Part shown: piece by piece, positions 54,583-64,000 of the stretch
Numbering within the stretch: the first letter of the stretch is position 1
How the letters are laid out: every line of letters starts with the position of its first letter
DNA from: Levilactobacillus andaensis
GTDB taxonomy: Bacteria; Bacillota; Bacilli; Lactobacillales; Lactobacillaceae
Assembly (NCBI RefSeq): GCF_016861695.1
Contig: NZ_BOLP01000012.1
Location: 1-64,000, forward strand
Direction of reading: 5' to 3'
DNA length: 64,000 nt
Translations under genes and position numbers: made by a program
Notes under the pieces: model-generated
What the model was told of the DNA's origin: nothing
Seen by the model: only the letters and a program-made list of their open reading frames with translations
Database searches by the model: none

Positions 54583-55563
54583 ATGGCTACGCAATATTTT
54601 GACCCTAAATTAAAGATTTTTGCGTTAAACTCCAACAAACCGTTGGCGCAAAAGATTGCTGACGAGGTTGGTGTCGAATTAGGGAAAACTTCGGTGGACC
54701 GTTTTAGTGACGGCGAAATCCGGATCAACATTGAACAAAGTGTCCGGGGCAGTCACGTCTATGTGATTCAGTCGACTTCAGCACCCGTCAACGATAACTT
54801 GATGGAACTGCTGATCATGATCGATGCTTTACGGCGGGCAAGTGCGGCTACCATTAACGTGGTCATTCCGTACTACGGTTACGCGCGTCAAGATCGTAAA
54901 GCTCGGTCACGGGAACCCATTACGGCTAAATTAGTCGCAAACATGCTCCAAACGGCCGGTGTCACGCGGGTCGTGGCGTTGGACTTGCATGCTGCGCAGA
55001 TTCAAGGATTCTTCGACGTACCGGTCGACCATTTGATGGGCGCACCGTTACTGGCGGACTACTTCTTAAGCAACGGCTTGGCCGAAGACGCGGTCGTCGT
55101 CTCACCTGACCATGGTGGTGTGACGCGGGCACGGGCATTGGCCGAGTTCCTCAAGGCCCCAATTGCCATCATCGACAAGCGGCGGCCACGGGCGAACGTG
55201 GCGGAAATCATGAACATCATCGGGGATGTCAAGGGCAAACGTTGCATCATGATCGATGATATGATTGATACTGCTGGGACGATTACCTTGGGTTCCAAGG
55301 CTTTGATGGAAGCCGGCGCCAAGGAAGTCTACGCTAGCTGTACCCACCCAGTTCTGTCCGGTCCCGCGATTGAACGAATCAAGAATTCCCCAATTAAGAA
55401 ATTAGTTGTGACGGATTCAATTCAATTAACGGCCGACAAGCAAATTGATAAGATCGAACAAATTTCGGTTGGTCCGCTGATTGGTCAAGCCATCAAGCGA
55501 ATCAACGAAAACCGGCCAGTTAGCCCATTGTTCAAGAACCGTTTCCGGAGTCATGAACAATAA
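54583..55563 (+). CDS. prs: Ribose-phosphate pyrophosphokinase
   Basis: A 326-residue PRPP synthetase, source of PRPP for purines, pyrimidines, NAD, Trp and His. Family motifs are in place: [23 protein letters not shown], the regulatory flexible loop [18 protein letters not shown], and the PRPP loop [15 protein letters not shown]. Length is normal for class I. ATG 54583 follows TTGGAGG. PRPP is also the signal that inactivates PurR, encoded two genes upstream. A strong terminator follows. Confidence 0.97.
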   Translation: MATQYFDPKLKIFALNSNKPLAQKIADEVGVELGKTSVDRFSDGEIRINIEQSVRGSHVYVIQSTSAPVNDNLMELLIMIDALRRASAATINVVIPYYGYARQDRKARSREPITAKLVANMLQTAGVTRVVALDLHAAQIQGFFDVPVDHLMGAPLLADYFLSNGLAEDAVVVSPDHGGVTRARALAEFLKAPIAIIDKRRPRANVAEIMNIIGDVKGKRCIMIDDMIDTAGTITLGSKALMEAGAKEVYASCTHPVLSGPAIERIKNSPIKKLVVTDSIQLTADKQIDKIEQISVGPLIGQAIKRINENRPVSPLFKNRFRSHEQ

Positions 55564-55570
55564 AAATGAC

Positions 55571-55611
55571 AAAAAACTTGAGTAGCGCTTTGCGTTGGCT
55601 CAAGTTTTTTA
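55571..55611 (+). terminator. Terminator of prs
   Basis: AAAAAACTTGAG/CTCAAGTTTTTT stem, ending in a T run. The next 290 bp hold no recognisable gene. Confidence 0.9.
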
Positions 55612-55903
55612 TTACTCTAATTGCGAAGAAAAGTTAGGATGAACTGGTTGCGCTGTGGCCGTCAGAAATTTCGGCGGCTGTGAGAAGCGTTGAAATATCC
55701 TACCGATGTCGTATAATTGGTTAATTAATCCGACTATTTATGCGATTGTGGTTAATGAGTAGATGGTCAATGTTGCTACCGAGAAAGTAGCTGACTATTG
55801 CTGTATAGTAGGTTATTGGCGATTAAAGTCTGTATAGATATAGCATGAGTAGAGCCAAGTGTAATAGTCGAATTTTTTCTTAGTAAGTATTAGGAGTGAT
55901 TGG

Positions 55904-56266
55904 ATGAATAGTTGGCAAAGATGGGCGACGGGAACCGTAGCAGCGGGATTACTGGTGGCTTTGGTGATGAAGTTGCTGGGACAGCCGCTGATGGTGATCG
56001 GCAATATTCTATTTTTAGTCGGTCTGGCCCTCATCGTGTTTGGCGCCATCTGTGTTCTGTTAAAGGGACATTTATTTACGGGGTGGCGACACCTCTTCCG
56101 GCGGCACAACCGAGCAGACAAGGAAGACCTTATGCCAGGTGAAAAGGTCGAGGTCCATCACGTGGCGAGTGCCAAAAACGCTCCGATCGTGGTTAATGCA
56201 CCAGCTCGATTTGGATTGATTTCTGGGGCGTGCTACCTGATTTTTGGAATCGTGTTTACGCTTTAA
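55904..56266 (+). CDS. DUF3899-like membrane protein
   Basis: A 120-residue protein with two adjacent N-terminal membrane helices (ATGTVAAGLLVALVMKLL and VIGNILFLVGLALIVFGAICVLL), a basic and acidic cytosolic loop, and one C-terminal helix (FGLISGACYLIFGIVFTL). The layout fits the DUF3899 family, of unknown role. The ATG follows TAGGAG. Single-gene unit with its own terminator. Confidence 0.7.
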   Translation: MNSWQRWATGTVAAGLLVALVMKLLGQPLMVIGNILFLVGLALIVFGAICVLLKGHLFTGWRHLFRRHNRADKEDLMPGEKVEVHHVASAKNAPIVVNAPARFGLISGACYLIFGIVFTL

Positions 56267-56275
56267 AATTGAATT

Positions 56276-56317
56276 GAGGATATTTTCCGCTGGTGAAGTG
56301 GAGAGTATCCTTTTTTT
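56276..56317 (+). terminator. Terminator of the DUF3899-like gene
   Basis: GAGGATA pairs with TATCC plus extra pairing inside, followed by TTTTTTT. Confidence 0.75.
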
Positions 56318-56422
56318 GTTAAGTGGCTTAACCAGAATGGACCGTAAAACGATTGTGGAGAGAGTTGCTGTTTTTCGAGGAGCAAGTCCTGTAAGCTGGT
56401 TGAAGAAAAGGGGCTGATCAAG

Positions 56423-56692
56423 GTGCGCGAACAAGTAGAGTTTGAACCAAGCCGTCCAGTTGCGCCCGGAGAAAGTATCGTCGATGCACTTCAGTATTTA
56501 GAAATGTCACCGGAAATTCTGGCGCAAGAGACTCATGAACCAGTTGATTATGTGCAGGCTGTGCTAAAAGGGAAGGCGCCCATTACTCTTCAGTTTGCGC
56601 AACGATTAGAACCGATTTTGAAAGTCCCAGCTGATTTTTGGCTGCGTTATGATAAGCAGTATCGGAGGCTGCAACAGGAAGCAGTCGAATGA
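56423..56692 (+). CDS. HigA-type XRE protein without a toxin neighbour
   Basis: An 89-residue protein whose C-terminal half matches HigA-type antitoxins: ILAQETHEPVDYVQAVLKGKAPITLQFAQRLEPILKVPADFWLRYDKQYR. The N-terminal PGESIVDALQYLEMSPEILAQE completes the helix-turn-helix. HigA normally follows a HigB mRNA interferase gene; none is found within the 105 bp upstream or in the next 100 bp, so it is solitary and may act as a simple repressor. The GTG follows AAGGGGCTG. Confidence 0.75.
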   Translation: MREQVEFEPSRPVAPGESIVDALQYLEMSPEILAQETHEPVDYVQAVLKGKAPITLQFAQRLEPILKVPADFWLRYDKQYRRLQQEAVE

Positions 56693-56720
56693 TTCAAGCA
56701 GTAATCTGAAAAAAATCCAA

Positions 56721-56772
56721 TCTAAAAACGCCTCCTCAAATTTGCCTTGAGAAGACGTTTTTTTAGATTACT
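56721..56772 (+). terminator. Terminator of the HigA-like gene
   Basis: AATCTAAAAACG pairs with CGTTTTTTTAGATT around an inner CTCAA/TTGAG hairpin, with a long T run. It can also serve the convergent HAD gene. Confidence 0.85.
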
Positions 56773-56829
56773 GTTCAAAATTTTTTTAACTGAAATTTCG
56801 TAGCGCACTCATCTTTCGCAATCAGCTAG

Positions 56830-57639
56830 CTATTTCAGCGCATACTTCCGAATAGCCGCGGCCACACCATCTTCAGCGTTAGTCAATGTCACGGCCTGGG
56901 CCGCTTCCTTGACCTCGTCGATGGCATTGCCCATGGCAACCCCGAGGCCGGCGTATTTGATCATGGTCAAATCATTGCCTTGATCGCCCAACGTCATGAC
57001 CTCATCGGCCGTAATGCCGAGTTGAGCCGCCAATTCGCCGAGGGTCCCACCCTTGCTGGCATGGCTGTTCATGACCTCGATGAAGTACGGCGCACTCTGC
57101 ACGACGCTGAACCGTTGCTTGAAACTTTCGGGCATGTTGTCTTTGACGCGAGTAATGACTTCCGGGTCGTCGACGAACATGGCCTTGGAAATGGTCAGGT
57201 CGCGCGAAGTTTCGCCAACTTCGCGGTACCGAATCAACATCCGCACTAGGTAACTTTCGGCAATCGTGTAGGCGCTGATGTTTTTGTTGGCCGTGTAGAT
57301 GTAGTCCGGCGTTTCAATTTGAAAGTGGGATTGCAGCTTCCGGGACAGGGCTTCCAGGTCGATGAAGTCGTCGTAGGTCAACGAATGGTTGGTCAGCACT
57401 TTACCGGCCACCGTCTGGGCGACCGAGCCGTTGAACGTGATGGCGTACTGGTCGTCGCCGGCGATGTCCATGGCATCCAGATAAGGCTGCACGCCGGTCA
57501 AGGGGCGGCCGGTACACAGCACGACCTTGATCCCCTGGGCGCTGGCCGCTTTGACGGCTGCAATCGTGGCCGGAGCGAGTTCGTTCTTTTCGTTGAGTAG
57601 CGTGCCATCGATGTCGATTGCAATCAGTTTGATCGTCAT
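56830..57639 (-). CDS. HAD-superfamily phosphatase (Cof type)
   Basis: A 269-residue Cof/YidA-type sugar or nucleotide phosphatase. The HAD nucleophile pair lies in [10 protein letters not shown] (D9, D11), motif II in VVLCTGRP, the cap domain spans about 85-190, and motifs III/IV are [14 protein letters not shown] and [17 protein letters not shown]. Such enzymes dephosphorylate sugar phosphates or flavin precursors with broad specificity. The ATG at 57639 follows AAAGGAG. Its start lies 4 bp after the stop of the HD gene, so the two are coupled. Confidence 0.9.
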   Translation of the reverse strand: MTIKLIAIDIDGTLLNEKNELAPATIAAVKAASAQGIKVVLCTGRPLTGVQPYLDAMDIAGDDQYAITFNGSVAQTVAGKVLTNHSLTYDDFIDLEALSRKLQSHFQIETPDYIYTANKNISAYTIAESYLVRMLIRYREVGETSRDLTISKAMFVDDPEVITRVKDNMPESFKQRFSVVQSAPYFIEVMNSHASKGGTLGELAAQLGITADEVMTLGDQGNDLTMIKYAGLGVAMGNAIDEVKEAAQAVTLTNAEDGVAAAIRKYALK

Positions 57640-57643
57640 GAAA

Positions 57644-59008
57644 TTAGTTCTCCTTTGGGTGAATGAGTTGGTTGTTTTGAATATAATGGCCGAAGTCGTC
57701 GTAAATGGGCTGGAAAATCTCGGGGGCATCATTGCCCGGATTCAACATTTCCTTGGGGAAGAAGAAGCGTTGGTCGCCGGTGAACTTCCCACGAATGGCG
57801 TTGACCAGGTCGGAGACGGTCGAGAGTTCCTGCAGGGTGCCATCCGGTTCTTGCAGTTCGATCTGCGTCAACGGGTGGGTGACCTTGGGGTCGTAAGCAT
57901 CGTCGTACGGCAGGTCGTAGCTGTTATCGGTCGCCGTATAGTAGTCGGTGTTGAAGCCCACGGAACGAATCATGTCCTGCAACTGGGGCAACAGCGCGGC
58001 CGTGTCTTCGGTAACCACGGCACTCTTCAGCGGCTTACGGTCCAAGAAACGGTGCGCCATGTCGGCCAAAATGTCATCCGGTGACTGGCGCCAGTGGATG
58101 AAGTAGGTGGTCAACACGCCATCGTCCAAGTTCAGGTAGTCTTGCAGGTTGAACTCGTGGTTGAAGAAGGGCAGTAGCAAATGGGGGATGAAGCTTTCAT
58201 CGCTTTGTCCCGTTTGGTAGAGCTCGTTGGCCCGGCCGAGCAGATGGTCCAAAATGACCTCCATGGAACGCGATACCGGGTGAAAATAAACTTGTTGGTA
58301 CATTTGAAAGCGGCTGACGATGTAGTCTTCGACCGCGTGCATCCCGTTCATGGCAAAGGCGATGCCGTCCTTGTAGGGCCGCATCACCCGCAGAATCCGG
58401 GTCAGGTCGAATGTTCCGTACTGGGTGCCAGTGTAGTAGGCATCACGCAGCAGGTAATCCATCCGGTCGGCGTCAATCTGACTGGAGATCATCTGGACGA
58501 CTTGCGGATTCGGGTAGGTCTTTTGGATCACGCTGGCCACCTCGGCAGGGAAGGTCGCGCTGACCCGCCGTAGCACCTGGTTAACTTCGGTTTCCGGTGA
58601 CGTCAAAATTTCGGCCGTGATGGCTTCGTGATCAGTGTGGAAAATGTGTTCAAACGTGTGGGAGTAAGGGCCGTGGCCGATGTCGTGAAGTAAGGCCGCA
58701 CACAACGCCGTTAAACGTTCGTGGTCATCCCAACCGCCATCGCCCGGCACCTTCGTCGGGTAATTGCGTTGAAAGTTGTCGCAGATCTGCCGCGTAATTT
58801 CATAAACACCCAGCGAGTGGGTGAAACGCGAATGTTCGGCCCCGTGGAAAATCAAAGAGGCGGTTCCCAGCTGCTTGATGCGCCGGAGCCGTTGGAATTC
58901 CCGGGTGTTGATCAGGTCTAAAATAATCTGGTGTTGCACGTAAATATAGTTGTGCACGGGATCCCGAAAGACTTTCTCCCGGGGCAAACGTGCTTGGGCG
59001 TAGTTCAC
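57644..59008 (-). CDS. HD-domain phosphohydrolase (dGTPase-like, YwfO type)
   Basis: A 454-residue HD protein. It has the SamHD1/dGTPase signature: [44 protein letters not shown] and [16 protein letters not shown], which supply the His/Asp metal ligands, plus [16 protein letters not shown]. Bacillus YwfO is the closest recognisable type; dNTP triphosphohydrolase activity is known in related enzymes. The start follows a GAGGAAT site. It is the second of three minus-strand genes, between the LipL-like gene and the HAD gene. Confidence 0.9.
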   Translation of the reverse strand: MNYAQARLPREKVFRDPVHNYIYVQHQIILDLINTREFQRLRRIKQLGTASLIFHGAEHSRFTHSLGVYEITRQICDNFQRNYPTKVPGDGGWDDHERLTALCAALLHDIGHGPYSHTFEHIFHTDHEAITAEILTSPETEVNQVLRRVSATFPAEVASVIQKTYPNPQVVQMISSQIDADRMDYLLRDAYYTGTQYGTFDLTRILRVMRPYKDGIAFAMNGMHAVEDYIVSRFQMYQQVYFHPVSRSMEVILDHLLGRANELYQTGQSDESFIPHLLLPFFNHEFNLQDYLNLDDGVLTTYFIHWRQSPDDILADMAHRFLDRKPLKSAVVTEDTAALLPQLQDMIRSVGFNTDYYTATDNSYDLPYDDAYDPKVTHPLTQIELQEPDGTLQELSTVSDLVNAIRGKFTGDQRFFFPKEMLNPGNDAPEIFQPIYDDFGHYIQNNQLIHPKEN

Positions 59009-59027
59009 AGTGATTCCTCCTCGTAGG

Positions 59028-59855
59028 TTAGTCTAATCGCGGTTGTCGACGGGCCATCTGAGCGGTGGCATGGTCGAGCGCCGTGGTGAATGTGGGGGCG
59101 GCCATTAAAGTCGCTAATTTTTCGCGTTCAACGCTGAGACCGGCCGTTTGGCAGGCGTTGATGAAGCGGCTCTGCGCATCGGCCACGGTCACGTCTTGCT
59201 GGAGCAGGGCGGCCGTCGTGGTCATGACGGCGGGGTCAACGTCTGGAAAATCCCAGTCGTTGGTGTGGTCGCCTAAGCCCGCCTGGTAGAAATCACGCAC
59301 GATTTCGCCACGGGCAATCTGATTACCGGATACGCCGAGGTAGAGCATGGTTACCAGCGCGTGGGGACTCCGCCGCTGCGCGATACCGGCGATCTTGAGG
59401 CCGTTAACGCTGAGGTCATAGTCGCCGGGGCAGTAAGAACGCGTGATTTCGTAGTGTTCGAGTGCCAGTTCCGGCCAAGCGGCGGCCACCAGCTGCATCA
59501 TTTGCTCGTAAGCCGCGTCAACGCTAATGGGTGGCGTGGTCAGTGGCATAAATAGGGAAACGTTGAGCACGCCACCATCGCTGACAACGGCCAAGCCGCC
59601 GGAATTGCGGAGTACGGTATCGTAGCCGTGGCCCTGAACGGCTCTAATCGCCGCTTTAAGGTCCGGTAGGCGTTTGTCCTTCAGTCCCATGATAACGGTC
59701 GGCTGCATGGTCCAGAAGTGCAGAATGGGCTGCTGAAGGGTCGGTACGAGGTCGAGCAGGGCATTGGTATACCCGAACGCTTGGTTTTTCTGGGTGGCCG
59801 GAATGGGCGTGGTCACGGTTTGAATGGTTTTAGTCGGTAAAGCAAAGGGGCCCAT
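59028..59855 (-). CDS. LipL-like lipoyl/octanoyl transferase
   Basis: A 275-residue member of the biotin/lipoate ligase fold. Conserved segments are FWTMQPTVIMGLKDKRLPDL, the RNSGGLAVVSDGGVLNVSL loop and SYCPGDYDLSVNGLKIAGIAQRR. The Cys in the YCPGxYDLS segment is the acyl-carrier residue of LipL-type amidotransferases, which favours transfer of a lipoyl group between proteins over ATP-dependent ligation. The ATG at 59855 follows AAGGAAGGTGGG. First gene of the LipL-HD-HAD operon. Confidence 0.82.
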   Translation of the reverse strand: MGPFALPTKTIQTVTTPIPATQKNQAFGYTNALLDLVPTLQQPILHFWTMQPTVIMGLKDKRLPDLKAAIRAVQGHGYDTVLRNSGGLAVVSDGGVLNVSLFMPLTTPPISVDAAYEQMMQLVAAAWPELALEHYEITRSYCPGDYDLSVNGLKIAGIAQRRSPHALVTMLYLGVSGNQIARGEIVRDFYQAGLGDHTNDWDFPDVDPAVMTTTAALLQQDVTVADAQSRFINACQTAGLSVEREKLATLMAAPTFTTALDHATAQMARRQPRLD

Positions 59856-59888
59856 AGTCCCACCTTCCTTTTTGTTTAGGTTTGAGTC

Positions 59889-60063
59889 GTCACAGGCTGA
59901 CAGAGACTCCACCCGGTGAGGCAGACCTGGAGCCGAAGAGCGGTCTCCAGGGCGCCTTTGAGCCTAAAGAGCAAGTCTCAAAGGTCGGCCACTCCTCTAA
60001 GGCTGAGAAGGTCGCTCAACCTAAGAGGACCGACACGGGGTTACGTCCCTGTCAGCCTGTGAC
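59889..60063 (+). repeat. CHIR copy 21, sub-family D
   Basis: Plus-sense copy just upstream of the LipL-like gene. Perfect 15-bp closing stem GTCACAGGCTGACAG/CTGTCAGCCTGTGAC. Inner stem CCCGGTG/CACGGGG (one mismatch). Hairpins CCTGGAG/CTCCAGG, CCTTTGAG/CTCAAAGG and TCCTCTAAG/CTAAGAGGA. Confidence 0.93.
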
Positions 60064-60461
60064 TACAATTACGTGGTCATCGGGTAGAACTTTGATTGAC
60101 AATGGTTATATGTCAATGTTGTGGCCAAACGGAATAGTATAAGACTAGATTTATCGCTTAGTGTTTTGCTCTTCGTAGACATGCTTCAACGTCTTATTAT
60201 ACTAGAAAACGCTTGCCACGTCATTGTTGGGACGGTGTGTGGCCCGCATGCCGCTATATCAAACTTTTTCGTCATAGAGGTGTGGTTGTCATCGACTATA
60301 ACTCATTACTTTACTTTTTGGTCTATTTTACGTTTATTCTTTATTCTAGAGGCGATGTGGTCTTTAAGCACAGGTAATTTAGGGAATAACACCTAGCAGG
60401 CCATAATACACATTTGAGGGAGACCGTCTTTTGGTAATTGGAGAGCCACCATGTCAGTCGA
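60064..60461. other. Spacer between CHIR copies 21 and 22
   Basis: About 400 bp without a supported gene. It holds an inverted repeat ATTGACA/TGTCAAT at 60095-60117 (9-nt spacer), possibly the operator of the divergent LipL-like operon. Promoters for both directions should be here but cannot be fixed. Confidence 0.5.
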
Positions 60462-60627
60462 AGGCCAGCGGGTACAGAACCCCGTGTCGGTCCTCTTAGG
60501 TCGGATGGTCTTTCCGGCCTTAGAGGAGTGGCCAATCTTTGAGACTCGGGTTTGGAGGCTCAAAGTTGCCCTGGAGACCGCTCTTTGGCTCCAGGTCTGC
60601 CTCACCGGGTGGCGTACCCGCTGGCCG
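60462..60627 (-). repeat. CHIR copy 22, sub-family D
   Basis: Minus-sense convergent partner of copy 21, ending 100 bp before the DUF1934 gene. Perfect 13-bp closing stem GGCCAGCGGGTAC/GTACCCGCTGGCC. The hairpins match copy 21 (CCTGGAG/CTCCAGG, TCCTCTAAG type) though the closing stem is wholly different. Confidence 0.93.
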
Positions 60628-60726
60628 AAGACGAAATAGCGGGAATCCAATTACACAATATGGTAGGTTTTCCGCGGGAAATGAACTATAATTAACCCAG
60701 ACAATTCGCGGAAAGGAAGGGTGTAA

Positions 60727-61167
60727 ATGGATCGATTATCTACGGGGGTGCCCGTTATGATTCATCTGGAGACGCATATCAAGCAAGACGAAGACGTTTC
60801 CGATTACCGCTTGGATGTGGATGGTCAGCTGGTCCAGATGGGCAGCAACCTCTATCTGCGGTATTTGGAACCAAATAAGGAGACGGGTGAACAGACACCG
60901 GTGACCATGAAATTCACGCCGGATGGTGAGGTCCACCTGACTAGAAAAGCCGAGGCCGAATTGCGGCTCCACTTTGTGAGCGGCAAGCGGGTCACGGCGC
61001 GCTACAACACCCCTTATGGCATTATGCCAATTGAAACGGTAACGCCGTATTTGGAAACCAGTTTTCAGGAGAAGCCGTTTAGTGGCAACGTTAAAATTGA
61101 CTATCTCCTTTATGCCAATGACGATTTAGTCGGGAACTACAAGATTAGATTGCAATTTACGGCATAA
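60727..61167 (+). CDS. DUF1934 (YwiB-like) protein
   Basis: A 146-residue protein of the DUF1934/YwiB family with a predicted beta-barrel (calycin-like) fold. After a short N-terminal lead it runs MIHLETHIKQDEDVSDYRLD, then LYLRYLEPN, MKFTPDGEVHLTRKAEAELRLHF, and GIMPIETVTPYLE, the family order. Role unknown. The ATG at 60727 follows AGGAAGGG; ATG 60757 would give the usual shorter N-terminus. It stands before rpoE with a 44-bp gap; YwiB genes often lie near rpoE in Firmicutes. Confidence 0.85.
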   Translation: MDRLSTGVPVMIHLETHIKQDEDVSDYRLDVDGQLVQMGSNLYLRYLEPNKETGEQTPVTMKFTPDGEVHLTRKAEAELRLHFVSGKRVTARYNTPYGIMPIETVTPYLETSFQEKPFSGNVKIDYLLYANDDLVGNYKIRLQFTA

Positions 61168-61211
61168 ACGAGTATCATATTTCGTAGACTGTGGAAAGGA
61201 CGTGCACCAGT

Positions 61212-61871
61212 TTGGAATTAAAAGTCTTTGAGGGCCAGAATAAAAAGGAATTATCAATGATCGAAGTTGCTCACGCCATTTTGTCTCAACACGGCGACGT
61301 GATGGGGTTTGCCGACTTAGCCAACGCCGTCCAATCGTATTTGGGCGACAGCGACGAAGAGATTCGTGACCGGCTGTCCCAATTCTATACGGATTTAAAT
61401 GTCGATGGTAGTTTCATTTCTCTGGGTGATAACCTTTGGGGACTGCGAACTTGGTATCCGTTTGAATCCATCGATGAAGCGACGGTTCACGCTGAGGAAG
61501 ACGAGGATCAACCTAAGCGTAAGAAGCGTAAGAAGGTTAACGCCTTCTTGGCCGACACGACCGACGACGATGACGTGATCGATTACGACGATGACGATCC
61601 AGAAGACGACGACACCAGCTACGCAGCTGATGACGACGATGACGACGATGGTACTGGTTCAACGACCCCTGATTTGGGCAAGTTGCAGACCGGTTTAGGC
61701 ATCGACGACGATGATGAAGAAGACGATTCGGAAGATATTCCGGACGGTATCGAAGACCAGCTTTCCCAAATGGAAACGCCGGACGACGATGAAGATGACA
61801 ATCTTGACTTCTCAGCCGACGATGACGAATCTGACGATGATGAAGAAGAGGACGACGAGCAACAAAAATAA
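61212..61871 (+). CDS. rpoE: RNA polymerase delta subunit
   Basis: A 219-residue delta factor. The folded N-terminal HARE-HTH domain ([20 protein letters not shown], then [13 protein letters not shown], and [17 protein letters not shown]) spans residues 1-90. A basic KRKKRKK patch leads into a disordered tail of Asp and Glu. Delta raises transcription specificity and RNA polymerase recycling, so it works alongside HelD, also encoded here. TTG 61212 is chosen because AAAGGA precedes it and the N-terminus matches the family. The Lys patch plus acidic tail is the known delta layout. Confidence 0.95.
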   Translation: MELKVFEGQNKKELSMIEVAHAILSQHGDVMGFADLANAVQSYLGDSDEEIRDRLSQFYTDLNVDGSFISLGDNLWGLRTWYPFESIDEATVHAEEDEDQPKRKKRKKVNAFLADTTDDDDVIDYDDDDPEDDDTSYAADDDDDDDGTGSTTPDLGKLQTGLGIDDDDEEDDSEDIPDGIEDQLSQMETPDDDEDDNLDFSADDDESDDDEEEDDEQQK

Positions 61872-61885
61872 ATGTCGTCGTTCGC

Positions 61886-61998
61886 TTGACCTCCTCCCGA
61901 AAAGCAGGTATTATGTTTTTTGGGCTCCCTGCTACTTGTAGCAAGGACAACTGGACGGTAAAGCTCCCTATTCGCAATGGATAGGGAGCTTTTTTTAT
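61886..61998 (+). promoter_or_regulatory. pyrG promoter and CTP-sensing attenuator leader
   Basis: TTGACC (61886-61891), 17 bp, TATTAT (61909-61914), and seven bases on a GGGCTC start at 61922. An intrinsic terminator AAAGCTCCCTAT/ATAGGGAGCTTTTTTT fills 61958-61998. The GGGC start and a C/T-rich upstream terminator arm match the Bacillus pyrG mechanism: when CTP is scarce, polymerase stutters and adds extra G residues, which pair with the terminator arm and prevent termination. Confidence 0.9.
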
Positions 61999-62000
61999 AA

Positions 62001-63647
<1,647 letters not shown>

Positions 63648-63656
63648 ATTTGTATT

Positions 63657-63690
63657 GAAAGGACTACTCGACTGGGGTGGTCCTTTTTTA
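63657..63690 (+). terminator. Terminator of pyrG
   Basis: AAAGGAC/GTCCTTT stem (with CTAC/GGTG extension) followed by a run of T residues. Confidence 0.85.
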
Positions 63691-63719
63691 TTGACTAAAA
63701 GCTGATTTAGTTTTATAGT
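63691..63719 (+). promoter_or_regulatory. Promoter of the MarR-type gene
   Basis: TTGACT (63691-63696), 17 bp, TATAGT (63714-63719), directly after the pyrG terminator. Confidence 0.7.
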
Positions 63720-63738
63720 GTATGTACACGGAAAGAAG

Positions 63739-64000
63739 ATGACTAATTTGGCACATCACTTTTACGAGACCTGCGCTTACTTTACGGCTGCACGTTACAT
63801 GCGGACCGCTGAAACGGTCGCTAACAGATTCTTTAAGCCTACCGGGATGCGACCAGCCTATTCATATCTGATGATGGCTTTAGAAGATCAGCACCCGCAA
63901 ACCATCAGTGCGCTTGCTGAACGGCTGGGATACGAACGGTCTTCAATCTACCGAATGACGCAAAAGTTAGAGCAAAAAGGCGATATCAAAATGTATCTTG
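63739..64000 (+). CDS. MarR-type transcriptional regulator (cut by window edge)
   Basis: The first 87 codons of a regulator. The N-terminal helices (HHFYETCAYFTAARYMRTAE) precede a winged helix-turn-helix: YLMMALEDQHPQTISALAERLGYERSSIYRMTQKLEQKGDI, in which ISALAERLGYERSSIYRMTQKL is the DNA-recognition part. This is the MarR arrangement, though the C-terminal part is missing. The ATG at 63739 has a GGAAAGAAG site very close upstream. No target can be named. Confidence 0.7.
   Translation, partial: MTNLAHHFYETCAYFTAARYMRTAETVANRFFKPTGMRPAYSYLMMALEDQHPQTISALAERLGYERSSIYRMTQKLEQKGDIKMYL

Noticed and set aside
60451-60639. Open frames running through the CHIR elements (for example here, at 29621-29839, 24560-24775 and 32811-33155)
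   Set aside because: They follow the hairpin arms or shadow real genes, have no ribosome-binding sites, and differ between copies in every residue. The elements are non-coding.

Overview
The window comes from a low-to-mid GC Gram-positive of the family Lactobacillaceae, most likely a Levilactobacillus-type heterofermenter (inference). The reasons are the 5S rRNA type, frequent TTG starts behind strong GGAGG ribosome-binding sites, DUF5776-like surface domains, an Rgg regulator, HMG-CoA reductase, and the Bacillus/Lactobacillus housekeeping blocks tatD-rnmV-rsmA-veg-ispE, purR-glmU-prs and rpoE-pyrG. It opens with the end of an rRNA operon (23S 3' end, 5S, tRNA-Thr).

Layout. 0.6-18 kb is accessory and envelope related: an SOS-controlled OB-fold protein, an LPQTD-anchored tandem-repeat surface protein with a companion, a Nudix hydrolase, a DUF3290/DUF421 membrane pair, an Rgg regulator divergent from an MFS exporter, a flavin disulfide reductase, a cation/proton antiporter, an ABC exporter, a secreted amidase and several small secreted or membrane proteins. 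18-32 kb holds helD, T-box controlled trpS, ppx, mvaA, a putative metalloprotein, a frameshifted sirtuin, a DUF72 protein and metG. 32-37 kb is tatD-rnmV-rsmA, veg, ispE and a uracil-DNA-glycosylase-like gene. 38-44 kb is a catabolite-controlled beta-glucoside locus (GPH symporter, ROK repressor, GH1 6-phospho-beta-glucosidase, ROK kinase). Its parts suggest a PTS-independent route: import, phosphorylation of the intact glucoside, then hydrolysis. 44.2-46.9 kb is a visibly AT-richer three-gene cassette of unknown function with coiled-coil partners. 48-51.5 kb has an alpha/beta hydrolase and a zinc-type ABC importer behind a Zur/Fur-like box. 52-64 kb returns to housekeeping genes: purR, glmU, prs, an HAD phosphatase, an HD phosphohydrolase, a LipL-like transferase, DUF1934, rpoE, pyrG with a CTP-sensing leader, and a MarR-type regulator cut by the window edge.

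The most striking feature is not a gene. At least 22 copies of a structured intergenic repeat of about 165-200 bp (called CHIR here, for clustered-hairpin intergenic repeat; the name is coined in this annotation) sit between genes from 8.2 to 60.6 kb. Each copy has a long closing stem and usually three internal hairpins. Sequences of the stems differ greatly between copies while pairing is kept, in four recognisable sub-families (A-D). Copies have a fixed polarity: the same end always faces the neighbouring gene. They therefore often occur as convergent pairs around a spacer. One copy is tandemly duplicated with compensatory changes, and a possible deletion scar is present at 47.8 kb. No transposase or other enzyme is associated. 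This family and the three-gene cassette are the two best candidates for something undescribed.
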